A DNA stretch of 64,000 bases, taken from contig CM062215.1 in the NCBI GenBank assembly GCA_031216445.1, positions 2,574,001 to 2,638,000 on the forward strand, in the 5' to 3' direction. The notes beneath the pieces are model-generated. The model was not told the origin of the DNA and did no database searches. It was given only the letters and a program-made list of their open reading frames with translations. The stretch comes from Lateolabrax maculatus (lineage: Eukaryota; Chordata; Actinopteri; Acropomatiformes; Lateolabracidae). This document shows, piece after piece, positions 12,870-24,660 of the stretch (positions within the stretch are counted from its first letter, which is position 1; the number at the start of each line of letters is the position of its first letter). Both the position numbers and the translations under genes were made by a program.

Positions 12870-13132
12870 TAATAACCACTACCCCCCACCACAACCTCCC
12901 ACCCCCAAGGATCACAGAGAAAACACCACTTGGGAAGTCAACAGCTCTCTTCTCGTCGACCACAGGAGGTAGCCGCTGGCGGCGTTTCACAAGCCCGCCA
13001 CTGATCTTCAGACGAAGGACCTGCAGCTCGCCAGAGTCTGCAGCGCTGTCAAAAAGCGGAGCAGGACTCAAAGGCCTCACCACTGCTCTGTTCTCACCAA
13101 GAGGAGTAGAAAGTGATGGCGAGTGTACTTGA
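12870..13132 (-). pseudogene. Unidentified coding-like fragment
   Basis: On the minus strand, inside an open frame spanning 12781-13209, about 85 codons look more protein-like than their surroundings. Pieces read SPAPLFDSAADSGELQVLRL and SGGLVKRRQRLPP, with balanced amino-acid use and a local rise in GC. The plus strand is also open across the same block (12854-13132), which weakens the case. No family recognised. Options are a lone exon, a decayed retrocopy, or a GC-rich conserved non-coding element that happens to lack stops. Confidence 0.2.
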
Positions 13133-13209
13133 TCAGCAAATTTCACGTAAAACCAGTCTCTGCAGACGGGCGTGTTCAAGTATGACTTTACTGATGTCTT
13201 TTTACACAT

Positions 13210-14034
13210 TTGGTGCTGGGCAGGTAGTGTACAGTGGGATTATCAGAGCTTTTCACTGAAAACAGCTGCCTGCTGCATCTGGAAATGATGCGAAAACCAA
13301 AACCATAAAGTTGCGGATCATTAAAGCAAAAAAACAACCACAGAGCTCAGAGGCAGTAATAACTTGTCAGTACAAGCAACCAAGTTCACATAAAGTCATT
13401 TGATCTATTGTGAATATACAAATATTTTGCAACTTTAGGTATATGATATCAACTGTTATCATTAAACACCATCAGCTAGTTGAGGAGTTCCTCTACAAGA
13501 AATCTATTTCAAATAACGGATTCATACTCTTTCCACTCATGCCATAAGAGTAGTTACAGTCCACATTTATTTAGTCTTTCCGGGTGTAGCATCTGTATTT
13601 GAAGCAAACAGTCCAAAATGAATGTTTAGGAGCTTGGAATAAAAGCCTGAATGTATTTATTTATATATTTTTGATTACTTAAAGGTCAGCTCTGCTGCTG
13701 AAAGACGCCATCAAGGAGAGAAGGTTTTAGGTTAACAACAGCAGGAGAGGACAGACATGAAACAGAACATGCAGTTTCACATGGAGATGAGAGAGAGTTT
13801 TTTTGGCAGGCTGCACATCCAAAGCTGCAGAGAGAGAAGAGAAAGGGAACACAGTTGCATGCAAAGTGCGTTGATTAACTTGCATTGTGTTTCAGTATTG
13901 CTCTGCTAACACTGTGCGCTGCATTCAAATGAGGTCCAAGACAGGGAGGGAGAGTCGACGCCAGAGAGCCTCGAATTCAACCTCACAGCTCTGACTCTCT
14001 CTCTGTCCAATGTCTATTTCAAGACCCCCAACCC
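13210..14034. other. No gene seen
   Basis: AT-rich, with short purine-rich patches (GAGAGAGAG near 13790). Nothing recognised. Confidence 0.6.
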
Positions 14035-14420
14035 CCCAACTCGGGAAATTAATAATGAATGCATCCTGTCCGATTTAATTCGGCACTAATTAGGTCAGGA
14101 AAGTTTGGGAGCGAAAGGTACGGTCCAGGCCACGTGGTCGGGGCTCTCAGCGGGCAGCCACTTTCATGTTGCGAGAAAAAGTTGAGCATCGAACAGAGGG
14201 ATGGCAGGGGCAAGGCCAGTGCCAACAGCGCCAGCACAGGCACGAAGGGCCAGGGCTGGAGACAAAGATAATAAAACCAAGAAGTGGCAGCTTCAGAAAG
14301 CCACCAAAAAAATTTAAAAAAACACGCCACCGGGGAGATATCAACTGTGGGCCTTCGCCGAATGGAAATTAAAAAAAAAAAAAAAGAAGAGAGCTGTCAG
14401 TCTGTTTGTTTGGACTGCGA
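14035..14420. other. Candidate conserved non-coding element
   Basis: High-complexity block with AATTAATAATGAATGC near 14046, TTTAATTCGG near 14075 and CACTAATTAGG near 14083, followed by a CACGTGG E-box near 14132 and a GC-richer core to 14280. It ends in an A run near 14371-14385. Dense homeodomain cores next to an E-box suggest an enhancer. The frames on both strands are not protein-like. Confidence 0.4.
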
Positions 14421-14718
14421 CCGCTGAGAAATAATTATTCCCTTTTAATTACAATTTGGAGAAAAGAAATGCAGCGCTCAGGCTTAGGAGGCCTCCTCTG
14501 CCTCCAGACGGGGAAGCTAGTGTGGAGCAAACGGTGCTGCCCAGACCGCAGAGCAAAGCGCCGGAGGACTCGCAAAGCAATGTTATCACCTCTCGCATGC
14601 CGCCGAGCCAAAGAATAAACGACTTTGATCCGACTGCGAGTGCACTTTGGCCAACTTGGGTGGCACTCTGCGGTTTAAGCAGAAACTCTCTGGCAGGAAG
14701 AGTTCAGAGCACTGGGAA

Positions 14719-14746
14719 GAGGAGGAGGAGGAGGAGGAGGAGGAGA
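14719..14746 (+). repeat. (GAG)n microsatellite
   Basis: About nine GAG/GGA units followed by a short G run. It produces the Glu and Arg runs seen in overlapping translations. Confidence 0.95.
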
Positions 14747-14829
14747 GGGGGGGACAGATGAAGGTGACAGCTATAGAGGTTAACCTCGATTTGAAGTCCC
14801 AACGGGTTTGGAAAATCCCGCAAGGCTAG

Positions 14830-16780
14830 ATATTGCTCTGATCTTTCACATCTAGCTCACAGATATTGTACCAGACAGTGCCAATAATATCTCTTCAGGA
14901 TAGACTGACAGACCTAAAATGTACTTCAAAGGTCCCCCAATATTCACTTCTTGACTGTTTTCATACATTTCCCTCACAGACAGAACAATGTGCTTCACTT
15001 CTGATGTATTTTAGGTAATAAAATAAGTCCTGAATAAATTTGAATAACAAGTTCTCCTACGTATGAAGATTGGCAGACAGCAGCAGCTCCCCTGATTCAA
15101 ATGATGCCAACCTGCTTAGTGGAGGCGATCCAGATGGAGTATCAGTTCAAGTACTGTAAATCTGCCTGATTGGAAGGGCTCAGACATTTGTTGGAGAGGG
15201 GCGACTCAAAATCAGGTCCAGCTGTGATGCTTTACCTGAAAATAACCTCAAAACCTGTCTGTAAAAAATATTCTCTTTCTTTGGAAATCAAAATCAGTAC
15301 ATCTAAAGATAGAATTCCCAGTCTCCTTCAACACATATTTCCTGTTACTCTCTACGATTTACTCTGTAAAAAAAAAGAACAGCAACATATCATCTGCACT
15401 AACCTAATAGATAATGATAAACTAAAAGATGGAAATTCATGTGTGCTTTGCTCATCCTGGAAAGCCAGAACAACAAAACAACGTTGCTCTTACAGCTACT
15501 GTAGCTGGCTTGCTGTAACAAATAAATAAATTATAAAAAGGTAGGGCCGACGTCTTACTTCGGTAAATGTAAACTCGTAACCAACACGTTGCCCATTACC
15601 CTTCATGCCACTTTATGAATATTGACATTTACAGCAAGCTACAACGGATCTGATAGGAGATTAACCGCACTCAGCATTGCATTATGATCACTAGTAAGTC
15701 CTTTTGCACTTTCAGAGACATCCAACTTCTCCAAAACAGATTTAATTTGATGTCCTACACATCCGATGAAGGCACATTTCTTGAATTTAACTTTTAGATA
15801 AAAATGATATTTTCTTATTGATTGCAAGATTGTGTAAAAAGACAGATGCTCTGACCTACATCTAAAAAAACAACATTTAAGTAGCTTGAGAGTTAAGTGC
15901 AACGATAATGAGCGACAGATGCAGTGTAGGTAAGGAAATAAGAAGCCATCAAGAATAAAGAAAAAGGAAGAGTCAGGAATGTGTATTAATGTCCTTCTGC
16001 TTTGATATCCTGCCAGCACCAAAGGAACCGGATGTGATTTCTCAGTCAACAGCAGAAAATCAGTCTGTGCCTGGGAAACCTCTCCCTTTACTGCCAGCCA
16101 AACAACACTCGTGTTTACTGTTGCACTAAAATAGACGGAAACTGGGGAGGTAAGCAATACATACAGTAAGGTGGAGATAAAATCCAAATCTGCCTGACAA
16201 ACTCAGTTTTTTATCTGATGAAACGTGCGACACTTGTTTTTACTTTTCACTGTACAAATGTTTTCAGCTACTGAAAAAAAACAAAACTAAATATTCCTTG
16301 ATATACAAAAGTGTTGATACTCATCGGTACTTCCCTCCCAAGTTAAATGAACCCTTTGTGAATTAATTTAAACAAGAGCCAACAGGAAAGTGACCAGGAG
16401 CAATTTTGAATGAATGAATCCAGTTTCAATCAAGTGCATAGTAAAAAAAAATCAAATAAGCAGGAAGCGGTTTTAAGAGTTGTGGCACGGAACAAAGTCG
16501 ACAGCTCAACCTTTTCCTTTTACTTTCTGGACTTATTCAGGCCCAAACCTGCTCGCAGGATTTAATACCACTAGACCTTTCCCCATCCTTTGAGAGCAGA
16601 AAAAGTAGAAAGATATAATCCTTTTCCCTGTAGAAAATGCCTGCAGGAGAGAAGACTAGCACCGAATCAAATTATTCTCATAAGATGGTATGACCTTAGC
16701 TACACTTTATTCAAGGCTTCTTACCTCCACAATTTAACTGGTGTTCTTTTTTTCCCTTGACAACTTCTTGCCATGCATGA
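14830..16780. other. No gene seen; longest open frame judged spurious
   Basis: AT-rich DNA. It contains the longest frame in the window, 182 codons on the minus strand (15639-16187), rich in Leu, Ser, Phe and Cys with no domain I recognise. It has no CpG or codon-bias signal and no convincing splice or Kozak context. I regard it as chance, with low-level uncertainty that it is a decayed gene. Confidence 0.5.
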
Positions 16781-17035
16781 ATCACAGGTTAAATGCATTC
16801 CTTTCAATGGCTGCGCACCCCGGCGACGGAAATATAATTATGTTTTACAAGTCGACTCTTATCTGTAGCCTCCTTCATTTCCCCGCCGACTCTCTGCGTA
16901 TTTTGAGGGCTTTTCAGAAGTACTTTACGGTGTGTCAGGTTGCTGTTCCTCCGTGTAAATGCACTATTGTATCACTCAAAAGGTCTCTACTCTCCATATC
17001 AGGGAGGAAAAAAACATGGTGTAAATAACCTCTAT
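16781..17035. other. Weak candidate non-coding element
   Basis: About 250 bp of more complex sequence with CCCCGGCGACGGAAATATAATTATG near its start (TAATTA near 16833). It could be a regulatory element; the evidence is texture only. Confidence 0.25.
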
Positions 17036-17107
17036 GGTGCACTTTACTTCTTTGTGAGGGTAACATACGCAGTCTGAACAAACTGCTACATAATAGAATC
17101 TAAATGG

Positions 17108-17146
17108 TTTTCTCGCTTTGCTACACAACAGCTCCTGGGTTTAAAT
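17108..17146 (+). mobile_element. Possible tRNA-SINE B-box remnant
   Basis: CTCCTGGGTTTAAATCCACA contains GGTTTAAATCC, close to the RNA polymerase III B-box consensus GGTTCRANTCC, in the CTCCTGGGTT context common in fish tRNA-derived SINEs. No A-box or intact tRNA fold is visible, so this is a fragment at best. Confidence 0.25.
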
Positions 17147-17149
17147 CCA

Positions 17150-19190
17150 CAGTAATCTGGATGATAAAAACCCTGAAAACTAGAGTTAAACCAGAGTTCA
17201 ACTACAGTAACTTTGCATTCTGTACTTTTTGATGCTAAACAACTACTCCGACTTTATGGAAGTTTGGCCACTTGGTCCATCAAGCCAACATGTAACGAGA
17301 GGATTGGCATCAAATCGATTTCTTTACTTGAATATTAACATTTATTTATTTAATATTTTAAATTTGGAGCTGGTTTTCTGGTTTTATTTCATAGCCAGGT
17401 TAATAACAAACAGACTCAGAACAAAATCTCAGTCTTCATTACTAGTCCAGAAATCTAAAACGCATCATGGCTGAACTGGATTACGAAACAACACCCTCAT
17501 TCCTGGTACACTGCTCTATTTTTCATTTGCTTGATGTTTTCGGACTAAAAAAAAAACAAAAACAAACACACATTAATCAGGGGATTGACGTTAATAAAAT
17601 AATGATCATAAATTAAAGGCGTTTAATTTGCAAAAACATCTGTTTCTCAAATATAAACATTTGCAGCTCCTATCTTATTTTCATATCTTTCTAACTTGAA
17701 TCTCCTTGGAACTATTATGACACTTTAAAGCCTATTTGATCGATTAAATCAGTTAATAAAAAAGAATAGCTAGATCGATTGATCTCTGATCTTTATTTGC
17801 ACCGGGAACTGAATCAGATGGAAAAATATTAAAATCATTAAAAGCCAAGAACTGTGTGATTTTATCTTCCAAACTGGAACAGACTCAGTCTACCTTGGCC
17901 CGAGTCACGACACCCGAGCTAAAATCTGCCCTCCTAAAAACAATTGTAATGCACCTCCGCCAAAGAGTATCTGGCCAACAGCTGTGTGTTGACATGTCAT
18001 ATCAATAATATCACACCCATAAATGCTGCCAAAGTACACAGGATCGGTTATATGCAACCACTTCCTCACAGTCAGTTTTTTTGGTTTCACTGCTCATGTA
18101 AATACAGCTGTTTGTCTTTACAGGGATGCATTTTCTTCCTCCAGGGCGATATGTTGTCCATGTCTAACATATCAATACATTGCAGGCCGTTTTGGAAATG
18201 ATTGAATGCTCCAAAATTGCTACAGTTCAGGTCCCAGTGGCCAGCAGCAGAGGGCTGTGGTTGTACTGGGAAGCTCCCAAGTGTAAATCCTGAAGCAATA
18301 TGAAACGTGAAAGAGAAAAGAGGCCGTTGAATAAAGATTTATAAATGAGATGAGGTCAGTTTGAGTGAGATAACTCCCAACTGTATGTGACACGGGGCGA
18401 AAAAAAAACACTTGTGGATTGATTTTGACATGTATTCCAGTGACTCACATCTTGATTTGTGGCACAAACATTCTTCATTTTCAGAGTCGGAATAAAAAAA
18501 TACTTGTTTTACTGCATCATTGCATGCGGCAGAGTTGTGAGTTGTGTTATGACTGCTCGTGAGAAGACAGAAAAATAAGAATAATTTATATAAAACCATG
18601 ATATACTGCCACAATGACGCCAAGCTCAAAAAAAAACAGCCCATCTAAGAGACAAAGGATGTGATGACTTAGCTACAATTATAACAATTACGCTCTAAGT
18701 ACTTTCTTCTCTCTGTGTGGAGAAAGATTTCAGAGGACAGGTGTCTTCAGGTAGAGAAACCCCTACTGTGAGCTCTCCGCTAAGCTTTATCAGCCTGTCT
18801 TTGTCTAATCAGCTTCTATTGTTAATACTGTTGTATTCCTCATTAGCTGCCATTGTTAACAAGCACGTTTAATTATGCTGGTTACAAGACCATTGGCGGA
18901 GCTAAAAACAAAATAATAATAAAATCCCCCTCCAACCCATCTTATTAAAATGGGAGGAAGAGAGAAGGGCAAGAAAGACAGAAATGCTGAAAAAAAGAAT
19001 GCAAAAAAGGAGAAAATAAGACAGAAAGAATAAAAGGAAATTATGACAAACAAACAAACAAACAGGAATACTAAGTGAAAAAGGCTGTCATTAAAACAGA
19101 GGAAAAAAATAAAAGAAGAAAGAAACAAAGATAGACAGACAAAAATAGTCCATGTGAAACAAAACAAACAGTCTTTGTGTGGTAAAATAC
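17150..19190. other. No gene seen
   Basis: AT-rich sequence. 18940-19140 is strongly A/purine-rich on the plus strand, with four AAAC units near 19047-19064. No gene or regulatory block is recognised before the candidate exon that follows. Confidence 0.55.
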
Positions 19191-19258
19191 CTGCCGGGCT
19201 GCTGCCACCGCCGCAGTTAGTTACCGTAGATCCCCGGAGAGGGACTCTCCTGGGTTTC
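19191..19258 (-). CDS. Candidate 68-nt internal exon, unknown gene
   Basis: Read on the minus strand, a pyrimidine-rich tract ending GTTTTAG (AG at 19260-19259) precedes 68 bases ending CCCGGCAG, followed by GTATTT. Only one frame is open and it reads KPRRVPLRGSTVTNCGGG and onward, basic then Ser/Gly-rich. The block is CpG-richer than its flanks. The donor GTATTT is mediocre and I recognise no protein. It could belong to a minus-strand transcript starting in the promoter-like block just to the right, or be chance. Confidence 0.2.
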
Positions 19259-19456
19259 CTAAAACATGACAGCAAAGGAAGGAAACAAAACACGGGCGTC
19301 AGGAGTCTCAAAGCACAAAACAAATCATTCCCCAACTGTTACGTAACCTTTTCAAAAGGCTCACAAACAAGGTGAGGGGAATATTACACAAACGTCAAAG
19401 TCTTTCAAGTCCTTTGACGGATTTAGAAACGTTACTGGGTGAGTTCCCCCGTAATG

Positions 19457-19471
19457 AAAAAAAAAAAAAAA
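19457..19471 (+). repeat. A15 homopolymer
   Basis: Fifteen consecutive A bases. Confidence 0.95.
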
Positions 19472-19719
19472 GCAACTATTTTTGGCATCAGATAAACTTT
19501 CAGCGAGAAAGCCAAGGGAGAAGCTGATCATTTGAGGCTTAATATTTTGGCTACCAAAGGCCCCTCAACACTGCACGCTGTGGTTTTGGCCCTCGTCCTG
19601 GACAAGTTAAATAAAAAATGGTGCGTACAACATGCACACAATTATGGTATGTATGTATATATCTGTGGGGGCTTACAATCGAGTATCCAGCAGTATATTC
19701 TGCATCATTAGAGGATTTA

Positions 19720-20000
19720 ATCTTATTGGTTGGTCTGTAGTCTGACGTTACGAAGGCTGCGTCTTAAGCCCCGCCCACTGAGGTTTACCTCAACCAATGA
19801 GGTTACTCCCTCCTCTGACAAGTAGTTTTTTAAACTGCAGGTCCAATACGTGAGCGTGAGGACAGTGTTTGCTGTGGGGGGGGTGGGGGATGCAGGGAGT
19901 AGGTGTGAATTATGCAAATAAACGCTGTGACACAAACTTGGACGAGGATTTAGTGAAGGAGGAATCGTTCATATAGCGGCGCCGGTGGTGGTGGTGGCGG
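19720..20000. promoter_or_regulatory. Promoter-like block
   Basis: ATTGG at 19725-19729 and CCAAT at 19794-19798 (inverted CCAAT boxes) flank a half CRE, TGACGTTA (19743-19750), and a GC box, CCCCGCCC (19769-19776). A POU octamer ATGCAAAT lies at 19912-19919. This spacing of CCAAT, Sp1-type and CRE elements is what vertebrate proximal promoters show. Both directions are possible: a donor lies to the right on plus (20176), and a candidate exon lies to the left on minus (19191-19258). No protein start can be assigned. Confidence 0.35.
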
Positions 20001-20175
20001 CAGGGCCCCCCCCCCCCACTCCTTGCTCTTTACCTTGAGGCAGCAGCTTATCTTATTTGCCGCTTTTTTTAAAGAAGTGTCAGGATTAACATAAGCACCT
20101 CCGCCATTGTCCTCCCACTCAAAATAATTTTATCTGCCTGCGCTCTCGGGGGGGAAACAATCGTGGTTTTATCAG
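20000..20175 (+). ncRNA. Possible non-coding first exon
   Basis: GC-rich sequence with (GGT)n at 19984-19997 and a 12-base C run at 20006-20017 runs to ATCAG|GTAAGC, a near-consensus splice donor at 20176. Together with the upstream promoter-like block it could be a first exon of a plus-strand transcript (5' UTR or lncRNA). Its 5' end is undefined and there is no long open frame. Confidence 0.2.
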
Positions 20176-20228
20176 GTAAGCGAATACCTCCCTCAACCCC
20201 CCGATAACGTATGAAATGTGCTTTTGAG

Positions 20229-20248
20229 GGCCGCCGCCGCCGCCGCCC
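20229..20248 (+). repeat. (GCC)n microsatellite
   Basis: Six to seven GCC units, CpG-dense, inside the promoter-like region. It gives an alanine run in translation. Confidence 0.95.
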
Positions 20249-20760
20249 CTCTGTTTGCCAGTTTATATTTAGCAGCACACCACCTCATTTTCCCATCTCC
20301 AGGAAGGAGGGAGGATGACACAGAAAGGGCCTCTGGTGGGTGTGGGGGGGGGGGGGACGGTGTTTTCCACATAAATACCAGCTGGTTGAAAAGGTACAAG
20401 TGAGGATGAAGGGCAACTCTTTTCGGATTATCTCGCTGCAGTGGAAATGAAACCGCTCATGTGTACCTGCGAGATAGAAATACTGTGTCAGAAATACCAG
20501 CGTCTGGCCTTTCTTTTTTTACCTCAGAGTTTCATCATCACTGCCCTTTTTCCCACCACCAATATTTTTTGTTTCCTCACTATAAAGAAGTTTAAACGCT
20601 CCCTCTTGGTTTACCCCTTTTGCCCTGTGGAAATTGCCCATTAAGGGGATTTTTTTTTCCTCTCTCTTTTGGCAGCTGAGGTCGACAGGAAACAGACAGG
20701 AAATGATATAATGGTTGCAGACTGGAGTGCTTCTCCCATGCCCAGCTGTTCCTAGTATGA
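20249..20760. other. Candidate non-coding element with G run
   Basis: Moderately complex sequence flanking a 13-base G run at 20344-20356. 20560-20680 contains TATAAAG and T-rich tracts. No gene recognised. The 67-codon plus-strand frame at 20441-20644 is not protein-like. Confidence 0.25.
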
Positions 20761-22379
20761 CCTCTGCGACTGAGAACTGGGAGGAGGAAGAGGAGGAGCT
20801 GGCATGCCTGGCATCGCTGTATACTCTTAGTATCAGAGGGTTGAATATTTTATTGTCATGTCTGGCTGAGGCAGGGCGTTCTGTGTGAATGATGGTTTGT
20901 GTATTTAAATGAATGACTTGTGCAGGACTTTAGGCCCTGAGTACACCACTAGAAAGTCTAACTTTATTTTTCCGAACTTCTTATTAGATATTAACATTAC
21001 TATTTGTGCTGTTGTAGGTTTATTTGCATTGACTGAGTCAATACATATTACCAACTTAAGTTCACACTGACAGCAGAAACTGTCTGAATATTTGATATTT
21101 GAGAAAAAGTGCCAACTGCATTCAATAAAATTATTTTATGATACAACAAAAGACCTGATTTCAAGGTAAACAGGTTTTTTTTTCATTGTCATTACAAACA
21201 AAGTAGTTTAAGAATGTATCAAACCTGGAGCACAAAAGTACTCTAATTATAAACTAAGGAACAGTAATAACTGACTTGTAACTTCATACAATAGTAAAAA
21301 GTTTAAAGTGTGATGAATTACATCCATCACTGTCCAATGCATGCCAAACATGAGACATTTCTCCATCTTATTAGACTATCAAGGTAATAGATTAATTTGC
21401 ATTTAAGACGTCATTACTAGAATTTCTGTAAAATCAAATGTTTTGAGTGCAGTGTTCCCCCGACTGTCAAATTAGAATAACTTGCTTTGTCCGTGACCTT
21501 GTGGAGATGACAGAGGAGCAACTGCTGCATTCATGTCTTATTAGAAAAAAGGACAAAGTATAGCTCTCCTACTGTAATTTATTGTAATCAGTTTAATGTG
21601 AATATAATTATTTTGATTATTATGAAGTCAGATTGTTAATATTTGTTAAACTGCTGAAAGACATCAACCAAACTTTATACCCATCTGATACACCTTCTAA
21701 TGGGTTATTATAGATTAAAGATCTGTGTTTCAAAGCATGTCAGGATAACTGAATACAGAAACACTTTCCAAAACACCTCAGCAAAACAAAATGCTAATTT
21801 TATTCTATTTAAACAGACAAAAAGTCTAAAGGCTCAAAGCGATGTAGAGAAAGTGTGTTTTTAAAAAACTGTAAAACAGACATATATAGAGTGAGTTAAA
21901 CTTTGTTCTCCGTGACTTTCCTGCTCACATTTGAGTAAAACATGATAAACATTATGTGGATTCTCTCCTGTGTTTGGATGTGAGGGATGGACGCAGAGAT
22001 ATTTTCGAAGAGTTCCTCCGCTAATTAGGCGCACAGTTTGCCATCTCATCCAAATTTCTGTTGACTGGGGCAATGGTAGAAAACCTCTGAGCCAAAGTAT
22101 AATATGAAAGTTTTGCCCCCCTCCATCTGCTAAATTTGCGCACAGAGGCTTAATTGGGGCCAAATCTTGTCAAAGCCTCTTCTAGTGAACATCCACTATT
22201 AGTTTGGAGCATGTTAACGGGAGATCACCATAAGGATCCAAACTTTTAACAAACTAATGCTTAGTTTCTTTCTGTTTCTGAAATAACTCAAAGCTTAAAT
22301 AACACCTCTCAGTGTAATATGATCAAATCCAACACCACCACAGACTACATCCTCCAAAACGACCATAAAAATTAATGAA
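20761..22379. other. No gene seen; AT-rich filler
   Basis: AT-rich with few CpG. 21930-22170 contains a 100-codon minus-strand frame without features I can name. Nothing else seen. Confidence 0.6.
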
Positions 22380-22503
22380 CACCTCTGTGAAACAGTTAAC
22401 TTTAACCTTCAGTATGGTAGGAATTATTGCATGGCTGTTGTTTAGACTGCATTATTTTTAATTAGGTACATCTAATAAACTGGCAGCTGAGTATATACAG
22501 TGT
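22380..22503 (+). mobile_element. Dispersed fish repeat, end fragment
   Basis: ATGGCTGTTGTTTAGACTGC followed by ATTAGGTACATCTAATAAAC and TGGCAGCTGAGTATATACAG resembles a dispersed teleost repeat terminus that reads, roughly, TAGGTACACCTAATAAACTGG-CAGCTGAGTGTAT. Recognised from memory of the family pattern. The class (probably a non-autonomous DNA transposon) is not certain. Confidence 0.45.
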
Positions 22504-23384
22504 TACGGACAGGCTTGCATTTCTATTCAATGGAAACTTTCTCCATGTTAACCTGTTGTCTAAATAAATTAATTAGATAATTAGTATACAATGACAGAAT
22601 TATCATACCACAATCAAGCCATCCCATGCCACTGTCAATGAATTTTAACAATTCCCACACTGATATTTCACATTAAAGAGCCATCCAGTATAGTAGTGAG
22701 CATAGTCTCTCCCCTTCCTGAAAGGCTTTTAATGTGAAACATTTTCAGGAAGTGTTGAGTTTTATTTACTTAAAAAAGGCAAATTAGAACTTGTAATTAA
22801 TGAATAAGAATTACTGTATTTGTTGAGGGGCAAAGGAGCAGACTGGGGAGTACGACCAGACATTAGGGATCAGTGTTCAAACCCCAGCGATTATTTCAGA
22901 CTTGGCCACTAGCTTTTATTTGAGAATTTATGGTAATAATATAAATGTCGGTAAAATTGAAAAGGGAGAAAAATCACTATGTAGAAACAATCTTTTAAAG
23001 CCCCGATCAAACAGAATTAACTTTCAGGAGACGGCTTGTAACGTGATGTTTACTCTCTAATGTTTAAGGCAAATTTGCAAAAGATATCATCGTTTGTCCC
23101 AAAAAAAATGCAGTTTCCACCACGTGAGGTCTTTTGTGTTGAAAGACTGATTTCTACTAACATGGATAGTGGAAGAGAAACTGTTCCTGTCCTTTCACCT
23201 TCTCTAATAAACACTTACTCCATTTCAGGAGGGCTTGTAAATAAAAAAAATGTAAAAATGTAAAAACTGGTATTTGGATTTGTTTTACTGAGCGGACTAA
23301 GTAATGCATTTTGTTTTGTTCGGAGCGACTCTCAGCTGTCAGTGTTTGAAACGTGTCCTCCTGGGGTTCAGCAACACTTACACG
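22504..23384. other. No gene seen; possible SINE trace
   Basis: AT-rich. At 22876-22890 GTGTTCAAACCCCAG weakly resembles a B-box, but no A-box or tail accompanies it. No other feature. Confidence 0.5.
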
Positions 23385-23424
23385 CTCACCATGATAGCTG
23401 TGCATTAATGTCACTCACTCGCTG

Positions 23425-23465
<41 letters not shown>

Positions 23466-23578
23466 CTCTCAACATGCCTGTGTTGTGCTCCAACATGCAC
23501 CAACACAGAGACAAATATGGTGCAGACTATTTTTATCACACAAACATGTTACAAAACACACAGGAAGCTATAGGACGG

Positions 23579-23612
<34 letters not shown>

Positions 23613-23912
23613 TGAACATACATGGCTATACTTACACTAATGGACACACACGCACACACTTTCATCTTTACATTTGCATGTATGTACACACACACAAATG
23701 ATTCACACACACGGCTGATTTCACACCCTCAGCCGCACACACACACACACACACATATTCACACATACTCCACAACACACATGCACTTGGTCATTATACA
23801 CACATACATTTATTCAAATTAACACTGCATGCAGACACACATTTGTTTGTCTACTGTAGTTTGTCTGTACATACCAATACACTTTTCTCCAAACACGCAC
23901 ATATTTACACCT

Positions 23913-23950
<38 letters not shown>

Positions 23951-23970
23951 TTATTTATATATTTATATAC
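23385..23970 (+). repeat. Cluster of CA microsatellites
   Basis: Four long CA tracts within 600 bp: 23426-23462, 23580-23610, 23736-23755 and 23916-23949. They are joined by degenerate CACA/TACACA sequence, so almost the whole block is CA-biased on the plus strand. His/Thr-rich frames here are artefacts. Confidence 0.95.
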
Positions 23971-24099
23971 ACAGATAATATTTACGTCGTGATGTTGCCA
24001 TGTCAGTCGGCAGCATTATAAACTCAGACACATTTACATAACATATATTACCCTGCTGTGTTGACGGCCAAGTAAGTACTCAAGCTCATCCCGGTCCCT

Positions 24100-24660
24100 T
24101 TTCATATTTACGGCGTGACTGATTTAAGATGGACTGATTGTGGGGATTTAATTACGGGGGACACAATGGCCACACAATTCTGTTTTCTTCTCTTCCCTTC
24201 TTGCGAGGCGCTGACACGCCGCACACTCGGCTGCACACTGCCGAGGAATGTTTTACACTCCAAATGAGCTGTGCTTGCAGAAGAATTTAATTTGATCTGC
24301 CGCTGTAATTGTGCTCTCAAAAAAAAAAAAAGAGGGGAAAGAAAAAGTGGTGGCGGTGGTGGAGGGGAGGGCTGAAGCATGCTGGGGTGGGAGGGGTCGC
24401 AGTGCGTGCAACTTTAAAATGTAATATGCACAAAAAGTAAATTAACTCAAGAGGAGAGGCCCTTGTGATGTGTTGACACTTGCACTGGGCTCTCTTACAG
24501 GGAAGAGTGCAAGGAGGAGGGGGGAGGATACGGGGAAGGGGGGTTAAGAAGGGAAAAAAAAGGAAAGGAGGGGGTGAAAAAAGAAACGGCCATGATAAAA
24601 CACCACAAAGAAAAGCGTTATGAATTTTATTAATGACTTGCAAGACAGTATGCAAAACAT
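24100..24660. other. Candidate non-coding element, partly purine-rich
   Basis: 24100-24310 is complex sequence with GGATTTAATTACGG near 24143 and GAATTTAATTTGATC near 24281. It is followed by a 12-base A run at 24319-24330 and a G/A-rich strip to about 24585. Homeodomain-type cores suggest regulatory function. The Pro/Phe-rich minus-strand frames come from the purine strip. Confidence 0.3.

Noticed and set aside
15639..16187. 182-codon minus-strand open frame, longest in the window
   Set aside because: Leu/Ser/Phe/Cys-rich with no domain, no start context and no splice or CpG support; AT-rich DNA yields such frames by chance.
22876..22890. B-box-like GTGTTCAAACCCCAG
   Set aside because: No A-box, no tRNA fold and no SINE tail; too little for a call.
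23342..23822. His/Thr-rich open frames
   Set aside because: Translation of CA repeats.
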